DNA of 64,000 nt from Streptomyces sp. CB02366 (GTDB lineage: Bacteria; Actinomycetota; Actinomycetes; Streptomycetales; Streptomycetaceae). Location: assembly GCF_001905905.1 (NCBI RefSeq), contig NZ_LIVT01000016.1:46889-110888 (forward strand), written 5' to 3'. The notes beneath the pieces are model-generated. The model was not told the origin of the DNA, made no database searches, and worked only from the letters and a program-made list of their open reading frames with translations. A program made the position numbers and the translations under genes. Each line of letters starts with the position of its first letter. Positions within the stretch are counted from its first letter, which is position 1. Below are positions 52,663-59,905 of this stretch, piece by piece.

Positions 52663-52679
52663 CCGGTCAACGTGACCGG
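52663..52679. promoter_or_regulatory. Second inverted repeat upstream of rex
   Basis: CCGGTCA-ACG-TGACCGG is a perfect 7-3-7 palindrome about 20 bp beyond the Rex operator. It could be another operator or the small terminator of the glutaredoxin gene; no regulator is recognised. Confidence 0.4.
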
Positions 52680-52807
52680 GGTCACGCACATTTCCCGCGC
52701 GATCCCGGAACCGGGCGTCGCATCGGCCCGTTGCGGCCTCGAAGGGGGCAAAGCGGAACACACTCCTCACAGCTACGCCCCCGAGGCCACTCAAAACGCC
52801 CGCAATG

Positions 52808-53098
52808 TTAACCGGGTTTCGCGTCCGCACCCAGCGCCTTGCGCAGCCTCGCCGGGTCCACGCGCCAGAACGTGTGCTGCTCGCCGTCGACCAGCACCAC
52901 CGGGATCTGCTCCCAGTACTCCTTGTACAGCGCCTCGTCCGCGGTGATGTCCTTCTCCGTCCACGCCGCGCCGGTCTCCTCGCAGACCGCGGCGACCACC
53001 GCCCGCGCCTCCTCGCACAGGTGGCACCCGGGCTTCCCGATCAACGTGACCACCCGCTCGGCGGGCTTCTTCTTCGTACGGCGCAGCAGGGGGCTCAT
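52808..53098 (-). CDS. Glutaredoxin family protein
   Basis: A 96-residue thioredoxin-fold protein with the redox pair CHLC (Cys25, Cys28) in LIGKPGCHLCEEAR. The conserved cis-Pro appears in the IPVVLVDG strand. It resembles the small DUF836/Glx-type family. The N-terminus is Lys/Arg-rich. It is probably a cytoplasmic thiol-disulfide oxidoreductase. It precedes rex on the same strand with a 257-bp gap that holds the rex promoter. Confidence 0.88.
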   Translation of the reverse strand: MSPLLRRTKKKPAERVVTLIGKPGCHLCEEARAVVAAVCEETGAAWTEKDITADEALYKEYWEQIPVVLVDGEQHTFWRVDPARLRKALGADAKPG

Positions 53099-53254
53099 CC
53101 CTCCATTCTGCGCCCGCCCCGCCCGGCCCCCGGCCCGCGCGCCCCGGCGGCGGACCGCCCGGGGGCACCGGCTTCACCCCTCCGCCCCGAAGCGTTCACA
53201 CCACCGCATCGCGGCAGGTCGGGCAGGTCCGGGAGGACTGGCTATGCTCACGGC

Positions 53255-54202
53255 ATGGCCGCACTTGGATGGCTCACACCCCGTAGGCGTTCCGCTACCG
53301 CCCGGAGCGTCCTGGCAGGCGAGGCCGCCGCCGAGGCGGCGCGCAAGACCTCCTTCGTGGAGGACGAGGCCGCCCTCCTGACCGGGATCTCCGAGGCGCC
53401 GCCCCAGGAGCCCGCGTTCCCGGTCGCCGGGGACGACCGCGCCGCCGCCTTCTTCGACCTCGACAACACCGTCATGCAGGGCGCCGCGATCTTCCACTTC
53501 GGCCGCGGCCTCTACAAGCGCAAGTTCTTCGAGCGCCGCGAACTGACCCGGTTCGCCTGGCAGCAGGCGTGGTTCCGGCTGGCCGGCGTCGAGGACCCCG
53601 AGCACATGCAGGACGCCCGCGACAGCGCTCTGTCCATCGTCAAGGGCCACCGCGTCTCCGAGCTGATGTCCATCGGCGAGGAGATCTACGACGAGTACAT
53701 GGCCGACCGCATCTGGCCCGGCACCCGCGCCCTGGCCCAGGCCCACCTGGACGCCGGGCAGAGGGTCTGGCTGGTCACCGCCGCCCCCGTGGAGACCGCC
53801 ACCATCATCGCCCGTCGCCTCGGCCTGACCGGCGCGCTCGGCACCGTCGCCGAATCGGTCGACGGCGTCTACACCGGCCGCCTGGTCGGCGAACCGCTGC
53901 ACGGCCCCGCCAAGGCCGAGGCGGTCCGCGCCCTCGCCGCCGCCGAGGGCCTCGACCTGGACCGCTGCGCCGCCTACAGCGACTCGCACAACGACATCCC
54001 GATGCTCTCGCTGGTCGGCCACCCCTACGCGATCAACCCGGACGCCAAGCTCCGCAAGCACGCCCGCGCCCTCGACTGGCGGCTGCGCGACTACCGCACC
54101 GGGCGCAAGGCGGCCAAGGTCGGCATCCCGGCCGCCGCCGGGGTCGGCGCGCTCGCCGGCGGCACGGCCGCCGCGCTCGCCCTGCACCGCCGCCGCCGCT
54201 GA
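53255..54202 (+). CDS. HAD-IB family phosphatase with C-terminal membrane segment
   Basis: A 315-residue HAD-superfamily IB hydrolase. Motif I is FFDLDNT (Asp68, Asp70) and motif II is in VWLVTAAP. Motif III/IV is YSDSHNDIPML, where the acidic residues bind Mg. The C-terminal 25 residues (about 288-311) are a single hydrophobic Ala/Gly-rich segment ending in RRRR, suggesting a membrane anchor. SerB-like and 1-acyl-lysophosphatidate-phosphatase-like proteins share this layout. ATG 53255 is chosen; the first 60 residues are a family-specific leader. It diverges from the glutaredoxin gene. Confidence 0.88.
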   Translation: MAALGWLTPRRRSATARSVLAGEAAAEAARKTSFVEDEAALLTGISEAPPQEPAFPVAGDDRAAAFFDLDNTVMQGAAIFHFGRGLYKRKFFERRELTRFAWQQAWFRLAGVEDPEHMQDARDSALSIVKGHRVSELMSIGEEIYDEYMADRIWPGTRALAQAHLDAGQRVWLVTAAPVETATIIARRLGLTGALGTVAESVDGVYTGRLVGEPLHGPAKAEAVRALAAAEGLDLDRCAAYSDSHNDIPMLSLVGHPYAINPDAKLRKHARALDWRLRDYRTGRKAAKVGIPAAAGVGALAGGTAAALALHRRRR

Positions 54203-54669
54203 CCTCACGGCTCGCCCGCCCGTGCCGCCGCCGCGCGGCCCCGCGGTCCGCCCCCGCCTCCACGACCCGCGCGGTCGGCGGCCGGCGAAAGCCTTGCCGC
54301 ACCCCCTGCCATGGCTCCCGTCCGGTCACGGGGTGCAGCCACGCCCGGGCCCGTGCGGCCGGCCGAAGGCCGTTCCACCACCACCGCCGACGCCCCTGCC
54401 GGCCAGCGCGATCACCGGCGCCCGGCCACAACCCGTCGCCCCCGCAGACAGATCACGAAGTAATCCGATCAATAAACGGTCACCAATTGCTACTTGATGT
54501 GTCACTTAGCGATAAGAGAAGCGACGGAACCGGCGATTTAGACAACTGGGTGTAGCGCCGTCAGCACGAAGCGTTATTCTCCTCAGACGCATCACGGAGA
54601 CCGTCACCCGCCACCACGGGTGATGTTTTTCGAACTGCTCGTGATGGAAGCTCTGCCTCTGGGAGTCCC
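54203..54669. other. Long leader/promoter region of bldN
   Basis: No gene is seen. The first 250 bp are very GC-rich; 54470-54600 is by contrast AT-rich for this genome and should contain the bldN promoter. A BldD-like half-conserved palindrome lies at 54502-54514. Confidence 0.5.
54502..54514. promoter_or_regulatory. Candidate BldD box upstream of bldN
   Basis: TCACTTAGCGATA matches the BldD consensus TNACNC(A/T)GNGTNA at 8 of 10 informative positions. bldN is a known BldD target in S. coelicolor. The site is about 155-170 bp before the start codon. Confidence 0.4.
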
Positions 54670-55449
54670 GTGTACCCACACGTCGGGGTTGACGCCTCGG
54701 GCCTGGCTACGCTGCGTGCATCGGTCATCGACCGCTTGCGCGGCTTCGTCCCCACCGCGTACGCCGTCCCCGCCTTTGCCACCCCTGCACCTGCCGGCCC
54801 CTGCTACGCCCTGGCCGAACGCAGTGCGGCGGTCGGAAGACGCGGCGCCCGCGCCGCCTCGACCGCCACGTCGACCGTCCGCCGTCCCACGGCAGACAGC
54901 GACAGCGCCCGCATGATGGACCTCGTCGAGCGCGCGCAGGCCGGCGAGGCGGACGCCTTCGGGCGCCTGTACGACCAGTACAGCGACACCGTGTACCGGT
55001 ACATCTACTACCGCGTGGGCGGCAAGGCGACCGCGGAGGACCTCACCAGCGAGACCTTCCTCCGCGCGCTGCGCCGTATCTCCACGTTCACCTGGCAGGG
55101 CCGCGACTTCGGCGCCTGGCTGGTCACGATCGCTCGCAACCTGGTCGCCGACCACTTCAAATCCAGTCGTTTCCGGCTGGAAGTGACCACCGGCGAAATG
55201 CTCGACGCCAACGAGGTGGCGCGCAGCCCCGAGGATTCCGTCCTGGAGTCCCTCTCCAACGCCGCGCTGCTCCAGGCCGTGCGGCGGCTCAACCCCCAGC
55301 AGCAGGAGTGCGTCACCCTGCGGTTCCTCCAGGGGCTCTCGGTCGCCGAGACCGCCCGGGTGATGGGAAAGAACGAGGGGGCGATCAAGACCCTCCAGTA
55401 CCGCGCCGTCCGGACGCTCGCCCGGCTCCTGCCGGACGACGCCCGCTGA
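54670..55449 (+). CDS. bldN: Developmental ECF sigma factor BldN (pro-sigma)
   Basis: A 259-residue RNA polymerase sigma factor. An N-terminal extension of about 80 residues (VYPHVGVDASGLATLRASV, later Ala/Thr-rich) precedes the sigma regions; in S. coelicolor this is a pro-sequence removed by proteolysis. Region 2 (about 82-150) has AFGRLYDQYSDTVYRYIYYR and DLTSETFLRALRRI. Region 4 (about 190-250) has RLNPQQQECVTLRFLQGLSV and GAIKTLQYRAVRTL. GTG 54670 has GGGAG upstream. BldN (AdsA in S. griseus) directs chaplin/rodlin and bldM transcription. It is followed by its anti-sigma gene. Confidence 0.95.
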   Translation: MYPHVGVDASGLATLRASVIDRLRGFVPTAYAVPAFATPAPAGPCYALAERSAAVGRRGARAASTATSTVRRPTADSDSARMMDLVERAQAGEADAFGRLYDQYSDTVYRYIYYRVGGKATAEDLTSETFLRALRRISTFTWQGRDFGAWLVTIARNLVADHFKSSRFRLEVTTGEMLDANEVARSPEDSVLESLSNAALLQAVRRLNPQQQECVTLRFLQGLSVAETARVMGKNEGAIKTLQYRAVRTLARLLPDDAR

Positions 55450-55450
55450 C

Positions 55451-55488
55451 CGGACCGGTGCGTGACCGTCCCGTCACGCACTGGTCCG
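55451..55488 (+). terminator. bldN terminator
   Basis: 16-base arms (55451-55466 and 55473-55488) pair with one G-T wobble around CGTCCC, two bases after the bldN stop. It separates bldN from the rsbN promoter. Confidence 0.8.
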
Positions 55489-55501
55489 ATCATCTTTCGT
55501 G

Positions 55502-55530
55502 CGTAACCCAAGTGCCGGGCACCTCGTTGT
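55502..55530 (+). promoter_or_regulatory. BldN-type ECF promoter of rsbN
   Basis: CGTAAC (55502-55507) and CGTTGT (55525-55530) are separated by 17 bp. This agrees with the BldN promoter consensus as I recall it (CGTAAC / CGTTG). It lies about 130 bp before the rsbN start and implies feedback: BldN drives its own anti-sigma. Confidence 0.8.
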
Positions 55531-55660
55531 GCCGGTTGCAGGCCCCCTGCCGTCGTCCCCTGTCCGTCTCCATTCACTCCATCGAGTGGAAACGCTCAAG
55601 GCGGGCAACCTTCCGAATCGTCAGGGGAGTCGACCGTCATGACGAGAGGAGGTGCCGCCA

Positions 55661-56866
55661 GTGATCGCAAACGTTTCGGCACACCGGCGGGCGAACGCCT
55701 TCGCCCAGGCCCTGGAGGAGCAGTCCCCCCAGGGTGCGGCGGCCGTACAGCCCGACGATCCGGCCGACCAGGCCGACCGCGGACCGCTGTTGGCCCTGGC
55801 GAACGGCCTCGGCGAGCTACCGAAGCCGCAGTTGGACCCCGAGGTCAAGGCCGTGCAGCGAGCCCAGCTGGTCGCCGCCATGGAGAACATGTTCGCCGAG
55901 GGCGGCGCGTCCACGGGCCCTACGGTGCCGGTGCAGCGGGGCAAGGGAGCCCACCGGGCCTCACCCCTGCGGAAGTTGCGCCCCCGGTCCCGCTGGGCGA
56001 AAGGCCTCACCGCCGGCGGCCTCACCGTCGGCGTCGCGGCGGGAGCGTTCGGCGGCGTGGCCGCGGCCAGCTCCGACGCCCTCCCCGGTGACTCGCTCTA
56101 CGGGCTCAAGCGCGGGATGGAGGACATCAGCCTCGGCATGGCCAAGGGCGACACCGAGCGCGGCGAGGTCTACCTCGACCAGGCGTCCACCCGGCTCAGC
56201 GAGGCCCGCAGACTCATGGAGCGCGGCCGTTCCGGACCTCTGGACCACGAATCCCTCGGTGCGGTCAGACGTGCGCTCAACGGCATGTCCCACGACGCCT
56301 CCGAGGGCCACCGCCTGCTCCACGCCGCCTACCAGCGCGACGGAGCGATCGGCCCCATCCAGACCCTGGACACCTTCTCCCGCTCCCACCGCGACACCTG
56401 GAGCAGCCTCCGCGACCGGCTGCCCGTCCAGCTCACCGACGTCCGCGACCAGGTCAGCTCGGTCTTCGAAGCCATAGAGGACGACGTCGCCCCGCTCCAG
56501 TCCCTCCTCCCCCGTCCCCCCGGCGAGGAGAAGGACTCCCAGCGGCCCGGCGCCACCACCGCCCCGGACAGCGGCTCCTCCCGGTCCGACTCCCCCGCGC
56601 CCCCGGCCTCCCCCGAGAAGCCCGGGAACCGCACCGAGGGCAGTACGGGCCCCGACCCCTCCGGCTCCTCCGACGCCGCCCCCGACGACGGCCTGCTCGG
56701 CGGCGGCACGGACGGCCTGCTCGACGACCTCCCCACGGACGGCCTCACCGAGCCCTCCCCCGAGAGCCGACCCAGCGCCCCCGCCGCCCCCGAGATCACC
56801 CTGCCCCCGCTCCTCCCCGGGCTTCTCCCGGGCCTCGGCATCGACGGGCAGAACATCAAGCCGTAA
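55661..56866 (+). CDS. rsbN: Membrane anti-sigma factor RsbN (DUF5667)
   Basis: A 401-residue protein. The N-terminal 110 residues are the predicted cytoplasmic sigma-binding part (VSAHRRANAFAQALEEQSP), followed by one transmembrane helix at about 115-136. An extracellular DUF5667 domain (about 134-250) begins ALPGDSLYGLKRGMED. A long Ser/Pro/Gly-rich tail ends in a Leu/Pro repeat (LPPLLPGLLPGLG). GTG 55661 is chosen because GAGGAGG lies 8 bases before it; GTG 55652 overlaps that site. In S. venezuelae RsbN sequesters BldN. Its own promoter looks BldN-dependent. Confidence 0.93.
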   Translation: MIANVSAHRRANAFAQALEEQSPQGAAAVQPDDPADQADRGPLLALANGLGELPKPQLDPEVKAVQRAQLVAAMENMFAEGGASTGPTVPVQRGKGAHRASPLRKLRPRSRWAKGLTAGGLTVGVAAGAFGGVAAASSDALPGDSLYGLKRGMEDISLGMAKGDTERGEVYLDQASTRLSEARRLMERGRSGPLDHESLGAVRRALNGMSHDASEGHRLLHAAYQRDGAIGPIQTLDTFSRSHRDTWSSLRDRLPVQLTDVRDQVSSVFEAIEDDVAPLQSLLPRPPGEEKDSQRPGATTAPDSGSSRSDSPAPPASPEKPGNRTEGSTGPDPSGSSDAAPDDGLLGGGTDGLLDDLPTDGLTEPSPESRPSAPAAPEITLPPLLPGLLPGLGIDGQNIKP

Positions 56867-56878
56867 GGCCGACGCGGA

Positions 56879-56915
56879 GGGGGGGCCGGTACGCGGATCG
56901 CGTACCGGCCCCCCC
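56879..56915. terminator. Bidirectional terminator between rsbN and the acyltransferase gene
   Basis: Perfect 17-base arms (56879-56895 and 56899-56915) around GAT are followed by TT, placed between convergent genes. Confidence 0.9.
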
Positions 56916-56943
56916 TTCCCGTCCGGCCCGGGCCGGGAGCGGC

Positions 56944-58026
56944 TCAGAAGAAGACCGACCGCCGCTGCACCAGCAGTTTGTACAGCGTGTGCTGAATCTG
57001 CTCCCGCACCTGGTCCGTCAGGTTGAACATCAGCATCGGGTCCTCCGCCGCCTCCTGCGGATACCCGTCCGTCGGGATCGGCTCGCCGAACTGGATCGTC
57101 CACTTCGTCGGCAGCGGCAGCGCGCCCAGCGGCCCCAGCCACGGGAACGTCGGCGTGATCGGGAAGTACGGGAAGCCCAGCAGCCGGGCCAGCGTCTTCG
57201 CGTTCCCGATCATCGGGTAGATCTCCTCCGCGCCCACGATCGAGCACGGCACGATCGGGGCCCTCGCCCGCAGCGCCGTCGAGACGAACCCGCCCCGCCC
57301 GAAGCGCTGGAGCTTGTACCGCTCGCCGAACGGCTTGCCGATCCCCTTGAACCCCTCCGGCATCACCCCGACGATCTCGCCCGTCTCCAGCAGCCGCTGG
57401 GCGTCCTCCGCACAGGCCAGCGTGTGGCCGGCCTTGCGCGCCAGCTCGTTGACCACCGGGAGGTGGAAGACCAGATCGGCGGCGAGCAGCCGCAGATGCC
57501 GGTCGGCGGGGTGGTGGTCGTGCACCGCGACCTGGAGCATCAGCCCGTCCAGCGGCAGCGTCCCCGAGTGGTTGGCCACGATGAGCGCCCCACCCTCCGC
57601 GGGGATGTTCTCGATGCCCTTCACCTCGACCCGGAAGTACTTCTCCGCCAGCGGTCGCAGCGCCGACATCAGGACCTGCTCGGTGAGCTCCTTGTCGTAC
57701 CCGAACTCGTCGACCTCGTAATCACCGGTCACCCGGCGCCGCAGGAACGCCAGGCCCCCGGCGATCCGCCGCTCCCAGCCGCCGTCCGGGGGGCCGGAAG
57801 CGTCCCGGCCGGGCCCCTCGGGACCCCGCGCCCCCTCCCCGGCCTCCGGGGCCGGGCCGGCCGCCTCGGGGAGCTGTGCCCCCGGCAGGGCGCTCACCGG
57901 CGCGGCGGAGCCGTCGCCCCGCCCGCCGCTGCCACCGCCCGCCCCGGTCCGGCGCCGCGCCGGACGCGACGCGCCACCGGACCGCGAACGGTCGTCGTCG
58001 AACGGAAGGACCTTGGCGTCCGCCAT
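56944..58026 (-). CDS. PlsC-type 1-acyl-glycerol-3-phosphate acyltransferase
   Basis: A 360-residue acyltransferase. Motif I is NHSGTLPLD (HxxxxD), and the phosphate-binding motif III is GVMPEGFKGIG. The order of motifs fits PlsC/LPLAT enzymes that acylate lysophosphatidate. The first 85 residues are a disordered Gly/Pro/Arg-rich leader not needed for the fold, though ATG 58026 is the sensible start. It lies 15 bp after the upstream epimerase gene on the same strand, so they are cotranscribed. The lipid substrate is inferred from the family only. Confidence 0.88.
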   Translation of the reverse strand: MADAKVLPFDDDRSRSGGASRPARRRTGAGGGSGGRGDGSAAPVSALPGAQLPEAAGPAPEAGEGARGPEGPGRDASGPPDGGWERRIAGGLAFLRRRVTGDYEVDEFGYDKELTEQVLMSALRPLAEKYFRVEVKGIENIPAEGGALIVANHSGTLPLDGLMLQVAVHDHHPADRHLRLLAADLVFHLPVVNELARKAGHTLACAEDAQRLLETGEIVGVMPEGFKGIGKPFGERYKLQRFGRGGFVSTALRARAPIVPCSIVGAEEIYPMIGNAKTLARLLGFPYFPITPTFPWLGPLGALPLPTKWTIQFGEPIPTDGYPQEAAEDPMLMFNLTDQVREQIQHTLYKLLVQRRSVFF

Positions 58027-58041
58027 CGTCGGTGCGCTCCT

Positions 58042-59130
58042 CTACCTGCCGCCGTCAGTCGTCTGTACCGCCCCGGCCCCGCGTTCCCGCGATCCGCCGC
58101 TTCCCGGCAGCGGAACCGCCGCCAGCCGGTCCACCACCCTGCCCACCGCCTCCGGCGGCAGCAGTCCGGGCCCCCGGCTCCGCGCGAACTCCGCGAACGT
58201 CTCCGCCGTGGTGAACGTCGGCCGGAAACCGAGCGTCTCGCGCATCTGCACCGTCGAGACCACCCTGCCATGGGTGAGCAACCGGATCTGCTCCGGCGAG
58301 AAGTCGGTCATGCCGATCGTACGGAGCGCCGAACCGACCCAGGTGACGGCGGGCAGCAGCACCGGCACGGTCGGCTTCCCCAGCCGCCGCGAGCACTGCG
58401 ACAGCAGCAGCACCCCGTCGCCCGCGATGTTGAACGTGCCGCTGTTCAGCGTTCCGCGCCGGGGCTCGCTCGCCGCGATCCCGAGGACGTCGATCACATC
58501 GTCCTCGTGCACGAACTGGAGGCGGGGGTCGTAGCCGAAGACGGTCGGCAGGACGGGCAGCGACAGGTAGTCGGCGAGCGGCGAGTCCGGCCGCGGTCCC
58601 AGGATGTTGGCGAACCGCAGCACGCACACCGCCACGTCCGGCCGGCGGCGGGCGAAGCCCCGTACGTACCCCTCGACCTCCACCGCGTCCTTCGCGAAGC
58701 CGCCGCTGGGCAGCGACTTGGGCGGGGTGGTCTCGGTGAACACGGCGGGGTCGCGGGGCGCGGACCCGTACACGCTCGTGCTCGACTTCACGACCAGCCG
58801 GCGCACGGCCGGGGATTTCTGGCAGGCGCCGAGCAGCTGCATCGTGCCGATGACGTTGGTCTCCTTGACCGTCGTCCGGCCACCGGCGCCGAGCGCCTTG
58901 CCGGAGACGTCCAGGTGCACCACGGTGTCGACCATGTGCTCGGCCAGGATGCGCGCCAGGGCGGACTGCCGGATGTCCGCCCGCACGAACCGCGCGGCCC
59001 CCAGATCGTGCTCGGGCGCGACCGCGTCGACCGCGATCACCCGGTCGACCCCGGGATCGCGCTGGACGCGCCGGACGAAGCGGCCCCCCAGCTGCCGGGC
59101 CACTCCTGTGACGAGGACGACCTTCCCCAA
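58042..59130 (-). CDS. NAD-dependent epimerase/dehydratase (extended SDR)
   Basis: A 362-residue extended SDR. It begins LGKVVLVTGVARQLGGRFVR, a variant of the TGxxGxxG nucleotide motif (Gly-x-x-x-x-Gly-Gly), and continues VKETNVIGTMQLLGAC. The expected catalytic Tyr-x-x-x-Lys is not seen in normal form: a Ser-Thr-Ser-x-Tyr element (VKSSTSVYGSA) is present, but the position of YxxxK reads GGFAKDAVE. It may thus be an atypical, possibly non-catalytic nucleotide-binding member. TTG 59130 is the start, with GGAAGG 10 bases upstream. It is cotranscribed with the acyltransferase. Confidence 0.85.
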   Translation of the reverse strand: MGKVVLVTGVARQLGGRFVRRVQRDPGVDRVIAVDAVAPEHDLGAARFVRADIRQSALARILAEHMVDTVVHLDVSGKALGAGGRTTVKETNVIGTMQLLGACQKSPAVRRLVVKSSTSVYGSAPRDPAVFTETTPPKSLPSGGFAKDAVEVEGYVRGFARRRPDVAVCVLRFANILGPRPDSPLADYLSLPVLPTVFGYDPRLQFVHEDDVIDVLGIAASEPRRGTLNSGTFNIAGDGVLLLSQCSRRLGKPTVPVLLPAVTWVGSALRTIGMTDFSPEQIRLLTHGRVVSTVQMRETLGFRPTFTTAETFAEFARSRGPGLLPPEAVGRVVDRLAAVPLPGSGGSRERGAGAVQTTDGGR

Positions 59131-59298
59131 GACCAGCGCCTTCCGTCGGCCCGGGGAGCCCTGAGCCGGCTCCCCTGCTTCCCTCGGTAACTCCCTGGTC
59201 GTCACCGTAGCGGGTGGACGCCGCCCTGTGACGCCCCCGAGGCGGGCCTTGACCCTCGCTTGCCGGAAAAGAGCTCCGGGGGGCGCCCCCCGGACGCG

Positions 59299-59335
59299 CC
59301 GCAGCCCCTCCACCGGACCGGTGGAGGGGCTGCGG
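59299..59335 (-). terminator. Terminator of the bS22 gene
   Basis: Two perfect 18-base arms (59299-59316 and 59318-59335, reading CCGCAGCCCCTCCACCGG) have only one base between them, so the hairpin loop opens inside the stem. It lies just after the small ribosomal protein gene. Confidence 0.85.
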
Positions 59336-59355
59336 ATCACGCGAAACGCGTTCGC

Positions 59356-59454
59356 TTACTTCTTGTTGCGACGCTGAACGCGCGTGCGCTTGAGCAGCTT
59401 GCGGTGCTTCTTCTTGGCCATCCGCTTACGCCGCTTCTTGATAACAGAGCCCAC
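59356..59454 (-). CDS. Small ribosomal protein bS22 (AURKAIP1/COX24 family)
   Basis: A 32-residue, extremely basic protein. It starts VGSVIKKRRKRMAKKKHRK and ends TRVQRRNKK, leaving 17 of 32 residues Lys or Arg. It matches the AURKAIP1/COX24 domain proteins, which in mycobacteria were found on the small ribosomal subunit as bS22. GTG 59454 has GAGGG upstream. It is easily missed because of its length. Position and sequence agree with other Streptomyces, where it precedes the small HTH gene. Confidence 0.9.
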   Translation of the reverse strand: MGSVIKKRRKRMAKKKHRKLLKRTRVQRRNKK

Positions 59455-59564
59455 GACTACCCTCGCTCACTTCTTCTTCACTGGTGCGGGGCGTCTGGGC
59501 CCACACGACCTACGTCGGCCTAGCCTACCCGTCCCCGTCCGAGGGACGTAATCCGCGGGCGGCC

Positions 59565-59777
59565 TCAGGCCGATTCCACCCCCACGAAGGAGTCGCGGAG
59601 ATACGCGTGAACCGCTTGCTCCGGCACCCGGAAGGACCTGCCCACCCGGATCGCCGGCAGATGACCGCTGTGCACCAAGCGGTACACGGTCATCTTCGAC
59701 ACTCGCATGACCGAGGCGACTTCCGCCACGGTCAGAAACTTGACCTCGTTGAGAGGCCTCTCGCTGCCAGCAGCCAT
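59565..59777 (-). CDS. Small excisionase/BldC-like HTH DNA-binding protein
   Basis: A 70-residue MerR/excisionase-type winged HTH: KFLTVAEVASVMRVSKMTVY, then RLVHSGHLPAIRVGRSFRVP. ATG 59777 (MAAGSERPLNEV) has AGGTGG upstream; the earlier ATG at 59810 adds an unlikely Arg-rich leader. It contains the whole HTH_17 domain and little else, so it binds DNA directly, probably as a multimer like BldC. Its location next to bS22 and downstream of the bldN region is conserved in Streptomyces as I recall (BdtA). The target is unknown. Confidence 0.88.
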   Translation of the reverse strand: MAAGSERPLNEVKFLTVAEVASVMRVSKMTVYRLVHSGHLPAIRVGRSFRVPEQAVHAYLRDSFVGVESA

Positions 59778-59905
59778 GACCCACCTGTACCTTCCGCACC
59801 GGACGCGCACCGGCTTCCCCTCCGGTGACTCTTCGTCGTTGTGCGCTCACTCCCCAGATTAGGGGCGGGTGATACGAGTGGGGAAGAGGAGGGCCGGCCG
59901 CCGCC

